This document shows positions 1 to 8,703 of a stretch of DNA of 41,162 nt, in pieces; within the stretch, counting starts at the first letter, position 1, and each line of letters opens with the position of its first letter. The position numbers and the translations under genes were made by a program. The DNA is from Anaerolineae bacterium. Lineage in GTDB: Bacteria > Chloroflexota > Anaerolineae > 4572-78 > J111. Under the pieces are notes generated by a model. The model saw only the letters and a list, made by a program, of their open reading frames with translations. It did no database searches and was not told where the DNA came from. Where the stretch lies: NCBI GenBank assembly GCA_016926805.1, contig JAFGNV010000151.1:1-41162 (forward strand). The letters are read 5' to 3'.

Positions 1-320
1 CTCCTGATTTGAATTAGTTTCACGAAAGTATGACCTCTGCTATCCTATTTATCAAATTATTTTACATAATACACGCGATTGCCCTGCGGCCATACCCACC
101 AACAAATAGCCCGGACGCTGACCCCGGCTCATCGACTTCTTGCGACTTTGGATAATGCTATCCCGGGCGCTTCCTTAAAATTGTAACCGGATTGTAACAG
201 TGTATTTGGTCAATTTGTGGTAAATTAGAGATAAGTCTTTCTATAGATACTTCCTCAAAACCGGGAAAAAATCGAAAGTCTATTTGAACCTTAAAACTCC
301 ATGCTACAGGAGCCAGGACT
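1..320. other. Upstream region of the response-regulator gene
   Basis: No gene is seen. The only structured signal is a direct repeat ATTGTAAC at 180-187 and 191-198, 11 bp apart. That is the helical spacing used by OmpR/PhoB-type regulators. A weak -10-like TAAATT lies at 221-226. A ribosome binding site (AGGAGCC) precedes the ATG at 321. Confidence 0.35.
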
Positions 321-716
321 ATGCCAACTATTCTCTACGCCGAGGACGATTTCGAACACCGTGAGATGATGCGGGTTATCCTGAAAAATACCGGTATTAC
401 CCTGGTAGAAGCTTGTGATGGTCAGGAAGCCCTGCAAAAGATCGAGCATCAGCACCCCGATTTAGTTCTACTGGACCTCTTTATGCCCAAGTTAGACGGC
501 CATAGTGTGATGGAAGCATTAAAATCCGACCCGGATACCCGGCACATTCCCATCATTGTTCTCTCGGCCTGGTCCACCGGCGACAATCGTAATCGGGCCA
601 AAAATGCCGGAGCCAAGGATTTTATTGCCAAACCGTTTGATCCAATCGAGTTGGTCAAGATTGTCAAAAATCACTTAACCAACAACACCGGCCAATTGGC
701 ATATTCTTTGGGGTAA
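321..716 (+). CDS. Stand-alone response regulator receiver protein (CheY-like)
   Basis: The 131-residue protein is a single receiver domain. The acidic pocket is E8-D9-D10, the phospho-acceptor is D52 in LLDLFMP, the switch residue is S82 in VLSAW, and the conserved lysine is K104 followed by P105. There is no output domain, so it should act by protein-protein contact after phosphorylation by a histidine kinase. No kinase gene lies in the window, making this an orphan. The ATG at 321 follows AGGAGCC at a normal distance. Two 11-bp-spaced TGTAAC repeats lie upstream and may bind a different regulator. The family call is secure; the partner and the process controlled cannot be read from the sequence. 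Confidence 0.93.
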   Translation: MPTILYAEDDFEHREMMRVILKNTGITLVEACDGQEALQKIEHQHPDLVLLDLFMPKLDGHSVMEALKSDPDTRHIPIIVLSAWSTGDNRNRAKNAGAKDFIAKPFDPIELVKIVKNHLTNNTGQLAYSLG

Positions 717-860
717 GCGTTAACCGGCCAGCCGGGGCAATATCGCTTCCATATTCATTGAGGGTCGCCGTATTTTGCCAGGCGTGAACACGGCAACAGG
801 GGGCAGGCTGGTCCCTGACTTGTTAGCGTCAACGGCCTTGAGGAGGACAAGCACTCATCT

Positions 861-1760
861 ATGATGGAATCAATCTGGGAATGGGGCAATAACCTCATCG
901 TATCTATTCAAGCCGTCCACAATCCTATCCTGGACGGCTTTTTTAATATGATCACCTTTCTGGGTGAAGCAGAATTTTTTCTACTTATCTTTCCCTTTAT
1001 CATCTGGACCATTGATAAATCTGTAGGCCGGCGGTTGGCTTATTTGATCTTGATCTCAATAGCCGTTAATACCTGGGCCAAACTCCTCATCGGCCATCCC
1101 CGCCCTTTCGAATGGCCCTCAGAAACTACCAGCCCCATCCTCAAACTCAACAATAGAGCCACTGGGCCGGGGATACCCAGCGGCCATACCCAATCGTCTC
1201 TGACCCTCTGGTTTTACCTGGCCTACCACTTCCAACGTTTCTGGGTGTGGATTCTGGCCGTGGCGATTTTTATCCTGGTCAGTTTTTCCCGCGTCTATCT
1301 GGGCGTCCACTTCCCCACCGATTTGCTGGGCGGCGCCATCCTGGGTTTGCTTATCCTGATGCTGTTTATCAAATATGAAAACACCCTGACCGGCAAACTC
1401 TCAGCCTTGCCGGTATCATCCCAAATTGGCCTGGCTACGGCGCTTCCCTTGCTGATTATCCTCGTCCACCCTCATCCCGATACGGTGGCCGTCTTCGGTG
1501 TCCTGTCCGGCTTGAGCCTGGGCATCATCTTTGATGATCGAAGCATCGGTTTTGAGGTGGCCGGATCGGTTACCCGGCGGGCCTTACGCTTGGGAGTAGG
1601 GTTGCTCACCCTGATTGCCATCTATTTTGGACTGAAATTTATCCTTCCTTCCTCCCAAAGTATCTTCCATCTTCCTCTGGAAATTGTGCACTATGCTATC
1701 GCCGGTTTTTGGGCCAGCGGTGGCGCGCCGTGGCTGTTTAAGCGGATGAATTTGGCCTAG
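861..1760 (+). CDS. PAP2-family membrane phosphatase
   Basis: The 299-residue polytopic membrane protein carries the full three-part signature of type 2 phosphatidic acid phosphatases: K74-x6-R81-P82 in KLLIGHPRP, P106-S-G-H109, and S143-R144-x5-H150-x3-D154. H150 should be the nucleophile that forms the phospho-enzyme and H109 the general acid. The substrates of this family are lipid phosphates or pyrophosphates, such as undecaprenyl pyrophosphate or phosphatidate, handled at the outer face of the membrane. Hydrophobic stretches before, between and after the motifs fit about seven to nine membrane spans. AGGAGG at 841-846 lies 14 bases before the ATG at 861, which is rather far; the ATG at 864 is also possible. 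It appears to be monocistronic. Confidence 0.92.
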   Translation: MMESIWEWGNNLIVSIQAVHNPILDGFFNMITFLGEAEFFLLIFPFIIWTIDKSVGRRLAYLILISIAVNTWAKLLIGHPRPFEWPSETTSPILKLNNRATGPGIPSGHTQSSLTLWFYLAYHFQRFWVWILAVAIFILVSFSRVYLGVHFPTDLLGGAILGLLILMLFIKYENTLTGKLSALPVSSQIGLATALPLLIILVHPHPDTVAVFGVLSGLSLGIIFDDRSIGFEVAGSVTRRALRLGVGLLTLIAIYFGLKFILPSSQSIFHLPLEIVHYAIAGFWASGGAPWLFKRMNLA

Positions 1761-1901
1761 TGGCAAGACAGTTCGGAGACAAATTGATTAAGCAAAAGAA
1801 CCGGGTACCGGGTTGCCTCGTCACTACAAGGGGTAAAAATCCACTCCGAAACTCCGCCCGCCTGCGCCTAAACCAATGGGGTAGGTCCCAAAATTTTGGC
1901 G

Positions 1902-1930
1902 GTAGGGACAGGACAATGTCCTGTCCCCAC
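1902..1930. repeat. 29-bp palindrome, copy 1
   Basis: Arm GTAGGGACAGGACA, one spacer base (A), arm TGTCCTGTCCCCAC; 13 of 14 positions pair. Self-complementary A/T blocks flank it: CCAAAATTTTGG just before and CCCAAAAATTGGG just after. The same 14-1-14 plan recurs at 10467-10495 and 11287-11315. It lies in a 250-bp gap without a believable gene. Confidence 0.8.
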
Positions 1931-2010
1931 CCTATGGCCCAAAAATTGGGAGGTATCCAAACCACTCACCTCACTTTACAAAACCCCAATTTTTATGTAA
2001 ACTCTTTAGT

Positions 2011-3831
2011 ATGACTACAAGAAAGACACCGTGGTTCATCAAACTGGCTGGCCTGCTCTGGCTGTTATCCCTGGCTCTGTTCGCCCCCGCTGCCACTGCC
2101 CAGCAACCGTCGCCACCCGACTCTCCCTCTCCCTTTGATCCCCGTTTTGGGATTGCCGACAGTTTTGTCAACATCGCCGAAGCTAACGCCGCCGGAGTCG
2201 GCTGGACCCGCGTCTTCTTTCGTTGGGACGTTGTCCAGCCTGCCGGCGACTTTGACTGGAAACCAACCAATGTCCCCGATACCTTCCTGAACGCCGAGAT
2301 TGCGGCCGGGCGCGATGTTGTGGCGGTTCTCATCGGCACGCCGGCCTGGGCCACGCCCGGCGGCACCTCAACCGCCGTGCCGCCGATGGAATCCTGGGGC
2401 GATTTTGTCTACAAAATTGCCACCCAATACAACGGGCGCATCAAACACTGGGTCATCTGGAACCAACCCGATATTACCGACCCCAACTCTCCCAGTTACA
2501 CCTGGGCAGGCAGCGAAGAAGATTATTACCGGCTGCTCAAAGAAGCCTATCTCAAAATCAAGGCTGTCAATCCAGAGATGCAGGTCCACCTGGCCGGTTT
2601 GACTTATACCTGGGATTACAACCGGGGCAACCGGCAGTATTTGGCCCGTCTGCTGGATATTATTCAGGCCGACCCCCAGGCAGCCGGTGATAACTATTAT
2701 TTTGACGCCGTGAGCTACCACGTTTACTACTCGCCCCGGCAGGTTCTTGATGTCGTTAGCGATATTCGAAATCTTCTCAACACCTATGGTTTGGGTCACA
2801 AACCCGTCTGGGTCAACGAAACCAATGCCCCGCCCTCGGAGGATTATATCGAGCCGGTAGCTGCTCCGGGGCCGTTCAAAATAACTCTGGAAGAGCAGAG
2901 TGCCTTTGTCATTCAGGCCTTCGCCATGGGTCTGGCCGGTGGCGCCGAACGGGTGGCATTTTTCAAAATGCGCAACGAGCGCGCCGAAACGCCCTACGGC
3001 CTGCTCCGCAGCGACGATTCGCGCCGCCCGGCCTTCACTGCTTTCCAGGTTGTCACCACCCATTTTGCCGGAACGCAAAACGCCACCTGGCAGCAAGAGA
3101 GTAACATTTATATCGTCACTTTGGACCGGGGCGGTCAAACCACTACCGTTTTGTGGAATATGGCCACAGCCCCAACGATGTTCACCCTCAATGCGATTGC
3201 TCCCCAGGCCCTGCTGATAGATGAACGCGGTAACGAGCAATTAATTACCGCCAGTGGCAGCGTTTACACTATCGCCCTACCCGGGGCGTTTTGTAGCAAC
3301 AAGTCCAACTGTTTCATCGGCGGGGCGCCACGCGTGTTGGTAGAAACCGGCTCGCCCAACCAGCGCGCGCCCCAGCTACCCGCGTTAACACTCACGGCCA
3401 CGCCTACCCCCTCACCCCTGCCTCCAACCGACACCCCCACCCCAACGCCGCCACTGCCGCCAACGCTCACGCCAACTCTCGCCCCCCTTTCGCCTGAAGA
3501 TGAAATTATGGCCGAGTCAACTCCAGCCGCTTCTCCTGACAATCAGGTCACATCAAGCGAAACCGCCATCACCGAAGCGCCGCCCGCCCCAGCCGCCGAA
3601 GCCCCCCAGGTCATCGCCGCCCTGCCCGACCCCGGTGTGGGCGATTCCCTATCACCCCTGGATACCACCGGCAATGAGCCGGAAACCATCGCCCTGACTC
3701 CTGTTCCGCCTGTTACCTTTAGTACGGTCATGACCCCCCGCCGTATCCTATGGCTGCTCGTGATCGGCCTGATCGTTTTTGTGGTTGCCTATGGAGTCCA
3801 GGTGGTCATCTGGTACCGGGTCAGGCGTTGA
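2011..3831 (+). CDS. Secreted, membrane-anchored glycoside hydrolase-like protein with altered catalytic residue
   Basis: The 606-residue protein starts with a signal peptide (basic start, hydrophobic stretch at about 10-28, then ATAQQ). Residues about 45-400 read as a (beta/alpha)8 clan GH-A glycosidase: GVGWTRVFFRW near strand 2, HWVIWNQPD at 146-154, DAVSYHVYY, and VWVNETNAP with the presumed nucleophile E270. In active clan GH-A enzymes the strand-4 motif is WNEP, with Glu as acid/base; here the codon at that place is CAA, giving Q152. A Thr/Pro-rich linker follows (about 455-500) and then one C-terminal membrane span (about 578-600) with a basic tail. The protein should sit outside the cell on the membrane. 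It may be a weakened or non-catalytic carbohydrate-binding form. The exact GH family is not assigned. Confidence 0.75.
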   Translation: MTTRKTPWFIKLAGLLWLLSLALFAPAATAQQPSPPDSPSPFDPRFGIADSFVNIAEANAAGVGWTRVFFRWDVVQPAGDFDWKPTNVPDTFLNAEIAAGRDVVAVLIGTPAWATPGGTSTAVPPMESWGDFVYKIATQYNGRIKHWVIWNQPDITDPNSPSYTWAGSEEDYYRLLKEAYLKIKAVNPEMQVHLAGLTYTWDYNRGNRQYLARLLDIIQADPQAAGDNYYFDAVSYHVYYSPRQVLDVVSDIRNLLNTYGLGHKPVWVNETNAPPSEDYIEPVAAPGPFKITLEEQSAFVIQAFAMGLAGGAERVAFFKMRNERAETPYGLLRSDDSRRPAFTAFQVVTTHFAGTQNATWQQESNIYIVTLDRGGQTTTVLWNMATAPTMFTLNAIAPQALLIDERGNEQLITASGSVYTIALPGAFCSNKSNCFIGGAPRVLVETGSPNQRAPQLPALTLTATPTPSPLPPTDTPTPTPPLPPTLTPTLAPLSPEDEIMAESTPAASPDNQVTSSETAITEAPPAPAAEAPQVIAALPDPGVGDSLSPLDTTGNEPETIALTPVPPVTFSTVMTPRRILWLLVIGLIVFVVAYGVQVVIWYRVRR

Positions 3832-3876
3832 GCCGTCGCCGCTCTGTCCTAAAATTCCGGACAGACCCTAATTACA

Positions 3877-3905
3877 TTGACAACTAGACATAATTATGTT
3901 ATATT
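3877..3905 (+). promoter_or_regulatory. Sigma-70-type promoter for the AAA+ operon
   Basis: TTGACA at 3877-3882, a 17-base spacer, and TATATT at 3900-3905. It lies between the glycosidase-like gene and the start at 3973, giving a leader of about 60 bases. Probably drives the three-gene run to 8532. Confidence 0.65.
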
Positions 3906-3972
3906 CAAACATACATACATTATGTATAGTTCTAAAAGGGAGTAGTGGTCGGTTTGTCCGGCTGTAGGCGCT

Positions 3973-5556
3973 ATGTCAACGTTGCACCGTGTGGATGAAC
4001 TGAATATTCTCACCCGGGCCAAGTATCCCATTATTTACATTGTTTCCTGGGAAGAACGGCGCATAGAAGACATCCTGCGCGAAGTAGCCATTAACCGTCG
4101 CAAAAAATTGTACGGCTGGACTCTCACCAACGGCATTGCGCCACTCGATGTGGTCCAGGCCCAAGCAGTAGACCCTGCCACCCGTGACCCACTCAATGCC
4201 CTGGATTTTGTGGCCGAATCGCAAGAAGCCGCTATTTTTGTCCTAAAAGATTTTCACCCTTATTTAGACGATAGCCGGGGTGGACAAGACCATCCAGTCA
4301 TCATCCGCCGCCTGCGTGATATTACCAATCAACTCAAGGAGAGCCGGAAAACCCTGGTCATTCTCTCCCCTATTTTGCGCTTTCCCGCCGACCTGGAAAA
4401 GGACATCACCGTCTTGGATTATTCGCTACCCACCCTAGATGAGCTGGAACTCTCCCTGGACCGGGTAGTCCGCTCGGCGCGAGAGATTGCCGGGGTTCAG
4501 CTCAAAATGAGCGCGGACGAACGGGAGTGGGTGCTCAACGCCGCACGTGGTTTAACCTGCATCGAGGCGGAAAACGTGTTTGCCAAGAGCCTGGTTATGG
4601 GCCGCAAGCTGGATTTGAACATTATCATCGCCGAAAAGGAACAACTCATTCGCCGCTCGCAGGTGCTGGAGTATTACGAGTCGGTGGAAGGATTTGCCAA
4701 CGTGGGGGGGATGAACCTGGTCAAGCAGTGGCTGCGCAAGCGTGGAATGGCTTTTACCGAAAAGGCACGCCGCTTTGGTTTGCCCGAACCCAAAGGTTTG
4801 TTACTTTTGGGCGTACAGGGCGCTGGCAAGAGTCTGTTGGCCAAGGCGGTTGCCAGTCAATGGCAGCTACCCTTGCTCCGGCTCGATCTGGGCCGCGTTT
4901 TTAGCGAGCTGGTCGGCTCGTCGGAACAAAATATTCGCAGTGCATTACGCCTGGCCGAAAATGTATCGCCGTGTGTGTTGTGGCTGGACGAGATTGAAAA
5001 AGGCCTAGCCGGGGCCACCGGCTCCGGCACCTCCGACGCCGGGACATCCGCTCGCGTGTTTGGCAGCCTGCTCACCTGGATGCAAGAAAAAACCTCGCCG
5101 GTGTTTGTCATTGGCACCGCCAACGATATTTCGGCCCTGCCGCCCGAGGTGTTGCGCAAGGGTCGTTTTGACGAGATCTTTTTTGTCGACCTGCCCCAAT
5201 TGCAAGAACGCCGCGAGATTTTTGCCATTCACCTGGCCGCCCGGGGTCGAGACCCGCTGGATTATGATTTAAATCAACTGGCGCTTGTTTCCGAAGGATT
5301 CAGCGGCGCAGAAATTGAGCAGATCATCATTGACGGCCTATACGACGCTTTTGAAAACGGCACCGAACTCAGTAGCGATGATTTATTCCGAAATCTCAAC
5401 AACACCATCCCCCTGTCGCAAACCCTGGAGACCAAAATCACGGCCCTGCGCCAGTGGGCGCGCAAACACGCCCGACCCGCTTCCGACCCGCCCCAACCCC
5501 AACCGCTCTTGCCCAAACGAAACAACGGCGGGTTACGTCATATAGAACTGGGATAG
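3973..5556 (+). CDS. Ycf46/SpoVK-type AAA+ ATPase
   Basis: The 527-residue protein has an N-terminal alpha/beta region (about 1-230, starting [21 protein letters not shown]) typical of Ycf46-like proteins. A single AAA+ module follows. Walker A is GVQGAGKS at 280-287, Walker B is LWLDEIE at 336-342, and an arginine-finger region ([15 protein letters not shown]) and lid follow. The family is common in cyanobacteria and Chloroflexota, and its biochemical role is poorly defined; a remodelling ATPase is the safe description. No protease domain is present, so it is not FtsH. It lies 13 bases upstream of the membrane-protein gene and is probably co-transcribed from the promoter at 3877. The C-terminal 40 residues are Pro/Arg-rich. 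Confidence 0.85.
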   Translation: MSTLHRVDELNILTRAKYPIIYIVSWEERRIEDILREVAINRRKKLYGWTLTNGIAPLDVVQAQAVDPATRDPLNALDFVAESQEAAIFVLKDFHPYLDDSRGGQDHPVIIRRLRDITNQLKESRKTLVILSPILRFPADLEKDITVLDYSLPTLDELELSLDRVVRSAREIAGVQLKMSADEREWVLNAARGLTCIEAENVFAKSLVMGRKLDLNIIIAEKEQLIRRSQVLEYYESVEGFANVGGMNLVKQWLRKRGMAFTEKARRFGLPEPKGLLLLGVQGAGKSLLAKAVASQWQLPLLRLDLGRVFSELVGSSEQNIRSALRLAENVSPCVLWLDEIEKGLAGATGSGTSDAGTSARVFGSLLTWMQEKTSPVFVIGTANDISALPPEVLRKGRFDEIFFVDLPQLQERREIFAIHLAARGRDPLDYDLNQLALVSEGFSGAEIEQIIIDGLYDAFENGTELSSDDLFRNLNNTIPLSQTLETKITALRQWARKHARPASDPPQPQPLLPKRNNGGLRHIELG

Positions 5557-5569
5557 AAGATAATGGATT

Positions 5570-6739
5570 ATGATTGCGCACGCCTTTAGAGGACCCCACA
5601 ACCTATACCGCCGTTACCAGGCTTTCCTGGAGAGTTCGGTCACCGCCCTTGGCCTGGCCGCCCTGGTCAGCCTGACCCTGTGGAATATGTCGGTTTACCC
5701 GGCCAATTGGGTGCTGGTGATGGGCGTGGCTATGGCCGTTTTGGGGATTCGCTGGCCGTTGCTGGCGTACATCATGGCCGTTAGCGCAATGATCTACCCC
5801 CTCTACACCATCAATCTGTATCTGGCCGTTATTTTTGTGGCGGTCAGCGTGCTGGGGTATCGCCTGTTTGTACACTATCTGGGGGCTACCCTGCTGGTCC
5901 TGTCGACCCCGCTCCTGGCCAAATATCATCTGCACTGGCTGGTGCCAATTTTGGGCGGGTTGTGGTGGGGCGGTATTGCCGGAGCCTGGATTGGCGGGCT
6001 GGCAGCCCTCTGGGGCAAAATTATGGGGGGCATGGCCGGCCTCAACATCGACTGGCTGGTGATGGCCGGTCAACTGCCCAACGCCCAGGAAATTTTGCTC
6101 CGCTATCACCAGGCTAACTCCCTAGAAACGCTCTTATTGCTGATTGAACCTTTTGCCAGCACTTCGGGGGTTATTCTTTACAACCTGCTGCAAGTGATTG
6201 GTTGGGCCGTGGCCGGTGGCTTTGTAGGCGCGCTGGCCTGGCGTAAATGGGTCAAATATCGCGCGCCCTGGTCAATTCTGGTGGTGACCGCTGGCGGTGG
6301 GCTGATCATGATGGTCACCCATCTGGCGCTGCCTTACTGGCTGCACGAGGCCATTACCGACGAAACAGTTCGGGCCCTGCAAGACCCGGCCGGGCCGCTG
6401 TTTTCCCTGTTGATGGTGATTATTGTCAGCACGGCCATCCACAGCTTCAGGGAATCGCTGGATTTACCCGTGGCGCCCCGACGTAGCAGCAAGACCATCA
6501 TCCGCAAACGGAAAAAAGAGGCGGCTGGAGCAGGAGCGAATAGCCTCTCCAGGCGATCCAAAGCCGCCCGGGGGCAAGGCAAGAAAGATAGGGCAAGGCC
6601 GGACAATCCGGTTCCCCTGGAGGAACCGGACACGCTCGATCGCCCCCGGCGACCGGTCCGGGTGCCGAAACAAAGCGAGTTACCGGAATGGGAACCTCCC
6701 CGGGATGAATCGGGACTGATTATGCTGGAAATTGACTAA
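5570..6739 (+). CDS. Polytopic membrane protein with basic cytoplasmic tail, unknown function
   Basis: Residues about 20-290 of this 389-residue protein hold roughly eight to nine hydrophobic segments, some Gly-rich (GGLWWGGIAGAWIGGLAALW). From about residue 300 the protein is hydrophilic and strongly basic (SSKTIIRKRKKEAAG and onward), ending with an acidic tip (ESGLIMLEID). No catalytic motif is recognised. It is sandwiched, with gaps of 13 and 11 bases, between the AAA+ ATPase gene and the Ig-repeat membrane-protein gene. A three-part envelope complex in which the soluble ATPase contacts the basic tail is a reasonable guess but is not shown. Confidence 0.8.
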   Translation: MIAHAFRGPHNLYRRYQAFLESSVTALGLAALVSLTLWNMSVYPANWVLVMGVAMAVLGIRWPLLAYIMAVSAMIYPLYTINLYLAVIFVAVSVLGYRLFVHYLGATLLVLSTPLLAKYHLHWLVPILGGLWWGGIAGAWIGGLAALWGKIMGGMAGLNIDWLVMAGQLPNAQEILLRYHQANSLETLLLLIEPFASTSGVILYNLLQVIGWAVAGGFVGALAWRKWVKYRAPWSILVVTAGGGLIMMVTHLALPYWLHEAITDETVRALQDPAGPLFSLLMVIIVSTAIHSFRESLDLPVAPRRSSKTIIRKRKKEAAGAGANSLSRRSKAARGQGKKDRARPDNPVPLEEPDTLDRPRRPVRVPKQSELPEWEPPRDESGLIMLEID

Positions 6740-6750
6740 GAGCAGAGGCG

Positions 6751-8532
6751 ATGACTACAAGATTCGAACATGTCGACAACCAAAAACAGAGCCTGCGTCG
6801 CCGCGCTACCAGCCGGGGGTTGAGTTTTGGGCCAATTGCCACGGCCATCACCGTGGGTACGGTGGCTGTATTGCTGGGGGTTACTTTTCTCGGCGACTGG
6901 CTACGCACGCCCAAAGTTGCCGCCGAAGCCTCCCCCTCCATCATCTCGCCCAACGGCGACCAGACTCAGGACACCACCAATTTTAGCTACACCCTCAACG
7001 AAGACGCCAACGTTACCGTGGAGGTTTTTAACGAGAGCGGCACCCTGGTGGCCACCATTACCAGTGACGAATTTCAAACCCGTGGCCAGCACATCGCCAT
7101 CTGGGACGGCCGGGACGACATCGGCCAGGTTGCGTCGGACGGCCGCTACCGCTTGCAAGTGACCGCCCGGGGCACGGTGCGAGCCACTGCCCAGAGCGCG
7201 TCGGTTCAGGTTGATACCCTGCCGCCCACCCTACGCCTGGTCAACCTGGACGAAGTGAATCGCGTCCGGGAGGCCAACCTGACCGTCGAAGGTCTGACCG
7301 ACACTGACGCCGTGGTGCAACTTAACGGTGACCCCAAAATTATTCCCATCGACGGTGAGGGTCGCTTCAACATCAAACGGCAACTGGCCGAAGGCTCCAA
7401 CATCCTCCAGGTAACCGCCACCGACCCGGCCGGAAATGTAGCCACTGTGGCTCGCGAAATCATCCTGGTGACCCGTCCCCCCGAAATTACCATTGCTTCG
7501 CCCCTCAACGACCAGTGGACCAATGAAGCGCTGCTCTCCGTGGCCGGGGTGGTGCCCCCGGGCACTACCATCAAAGTCAACGGGCAGGAAGCCGCCATTG
7601 GCGCGGAGGGCCAATTCCAACGCGAGGTCATTTTGCAAGAAGGCGATAACATCCTGCGCATCGAGGCCAAAGACGACGTGGGCAACACCGCCACCCAGGA
7701 AATCATTGTCCACCGCAAAACCAAGCCGCCCACCCTGGAGTTGAATATTGAAGATGGCGAAACTTTCCAGCAATCCGACGTACAGCTCATCGGCAAAACC
7801 GAACCGGGCGCGCTGGTTCAATTGAACGGCCAGGCGGTCACCGTGAGTTCCCTGGGCGAATTTCAAACCACCGTCACCCTGCTGGACGGCGAAAATCTTA
7901 TGGAAGTTACCGCCCTGGACCAGGCCGGTAACGTGACCCAACTGCAACGCCGCCTGAACTACCGCGTGGCCCCGCCGGAGTCGGAACTGGCCCGGGTGGC
8001 TCGCAACCTGCCCACCCTGTCCACCTACTTTGTGCCGGTGCTCATTTCGCTACCGTTGCTGCTGATTTTGGCCTACTTTTTGACCCGTCCCGTGGCCCTG
8101 GTGGTTTCTGCCGAAAGCAACACCTTCCGCCCCGGCCTGCCCGAAGAAGGCCGATTTCTGCGGCTATCGATTGACCTGTCTAAAGCCGCCCGCACCACCG
8201 TAGAAATCAAAGACAAGCGCGGCAACACCATTGCCACTCTGCTCCATCGCCGCCATCGCGGCGGCGGCCAGCACAGCCTGCACTGGGATGGCTACGACGA
8301 TTTTGGCCGGGTTGTACCCCCCGGCGATTACGTGATCCAGGCCACGGCCAGCACCACCGGCGGCGCGGTGGCCGGCACCCTCAACATCTCGGTGCAGGAA
8401 GACCGGGCCGTGCACCGCCAATATCTCCGCAGCTCGCCCTACCAGGACGACTCCCAACTTGTGGTCAACCGTCACGGCGAGTACGTCCGCCAACCGGCTT
8501 ATTCGTCCCGGCGGGTGCGGCGACGCTCATAA
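6751..8532 (+). CDS. Membrane protein with FlgD-type Ig modules and Ig-like repeats
   Basis: The 593-residue protein has an N-terminal membrane span (about 27-50), a FlgD-like Ig module (about 55-150, with SPNGDQTQDTTNFSY and IWDGRDDIGQVASDGRYRLQ), and about three repeats of a bacterial Ig-like fold (about 155-410). Each repeat has the pattern V-x-L-N-G ... G-x-F ... L-x-G-x-N ... A-x-D-x-A-G-N. A second membrane span lies at about 424-446, then a second FlgD-like module (HSLHWDGYDDFGRVVPPGDYVIQA) and an Arg-rich end. The repeats between the two spans are probably extracytoplasmic, which would leave the second FlgD-like module on the other side; the topology is unproven. It is the last gene of the AAA+/membrane operon. 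It is not a flagellar protein: no flagellar genes are near, and these Ig folds are widely reused. Confidence 0.8.
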   Translation: MTTRFEHVDNQKQSLRRRATSRGLSFGPIATAITVGTVAVLLGVTFLGDWLRTPKVAAEASPSIISPNGDQTQDTTNFSYTLNEDANVTVEVFNESGTLVATITSDEFQTRGQHIAIWDGRDDIGQVASDGRYRLQVTARGTVRATAQSASVQVDTLPPTLRLVNLDEVNRVREANLTVEGLTDTDAVVQLNGDPKIIPIDGEGRFNIKRQLAEGSNILQVTATDPAGNVATVAREIILVTRPPEITIASPLNDQWTNEALLSVAGVVPPGTTIKVNGQEAAIGAEGQFQREVILQEGDNILRIEAKDDVGNTATQEIIVHRKTKPPTLELNIEDGETFQQSDVQLIGKTEPGALVQLNGQAVTVSSLGEFQTTVTLLDGENLMEVTALDQAGNVTQLQRRLNYRVAPPESELARVARNLPTLSTYFVPVLISLPLLLILAYFLTRPVALVVSAESNTFRPGLPEEGRFLRLSIDLSKAARTTVEIKDKRGNTIATLLHRRHRGGGQHSLHWDGYDDFGRVVPPGDYVIQATASTTGGAVAGTLNISVQEDRAVHRQYLRSSPYQDDSQLVVNRHGEYVRQPAYSSRRVRRRS

Positions 8533-8574
8533 ACCAGACTCTAAAGGTTGAAATCCAAATCTTGAATAAAATCC

Positions 8575-8607
8575 AGACCCTGAGGGTTTTTGAAACCCTC
8601 AGGGTCT
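8575..8607. repeat. Perfect 15-bp hairpin between operons
   Basis: Arms AGACCCTGAGGGTTT (8575-8589) and AAACCCTCAGGGTCT (8593-8607) flank a 3-base loop (TTG). It lies 40 bases after the stop of the Ig-repeat gene. It could end transcription in either direction, although no clean U-run follows. It may equally be a mobile palindrome. Confidence 0.6.
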
Positions 8608-8703
8608 CTTACCTTACTTTACAACATTCCCATTGTCAGCAACTCCCAGCTATGATACAATGGAATAGTCTTTGCTTGTCTAATAACCTCACCAGGAGGA
8701 CCT

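Noticed and set aside
1760-2014. Small + strand reading frame of 84 codons after the PAP2 gene
   Set aside because: It runs through the palindromic repeat, has no ribosome binding site and its product is basic and not protein-like.
3973-5556. FtsH protease
   Set aside because: The AAA+ module is similar, but no HExxH protease motif and no N-terminal membrane spans are present.
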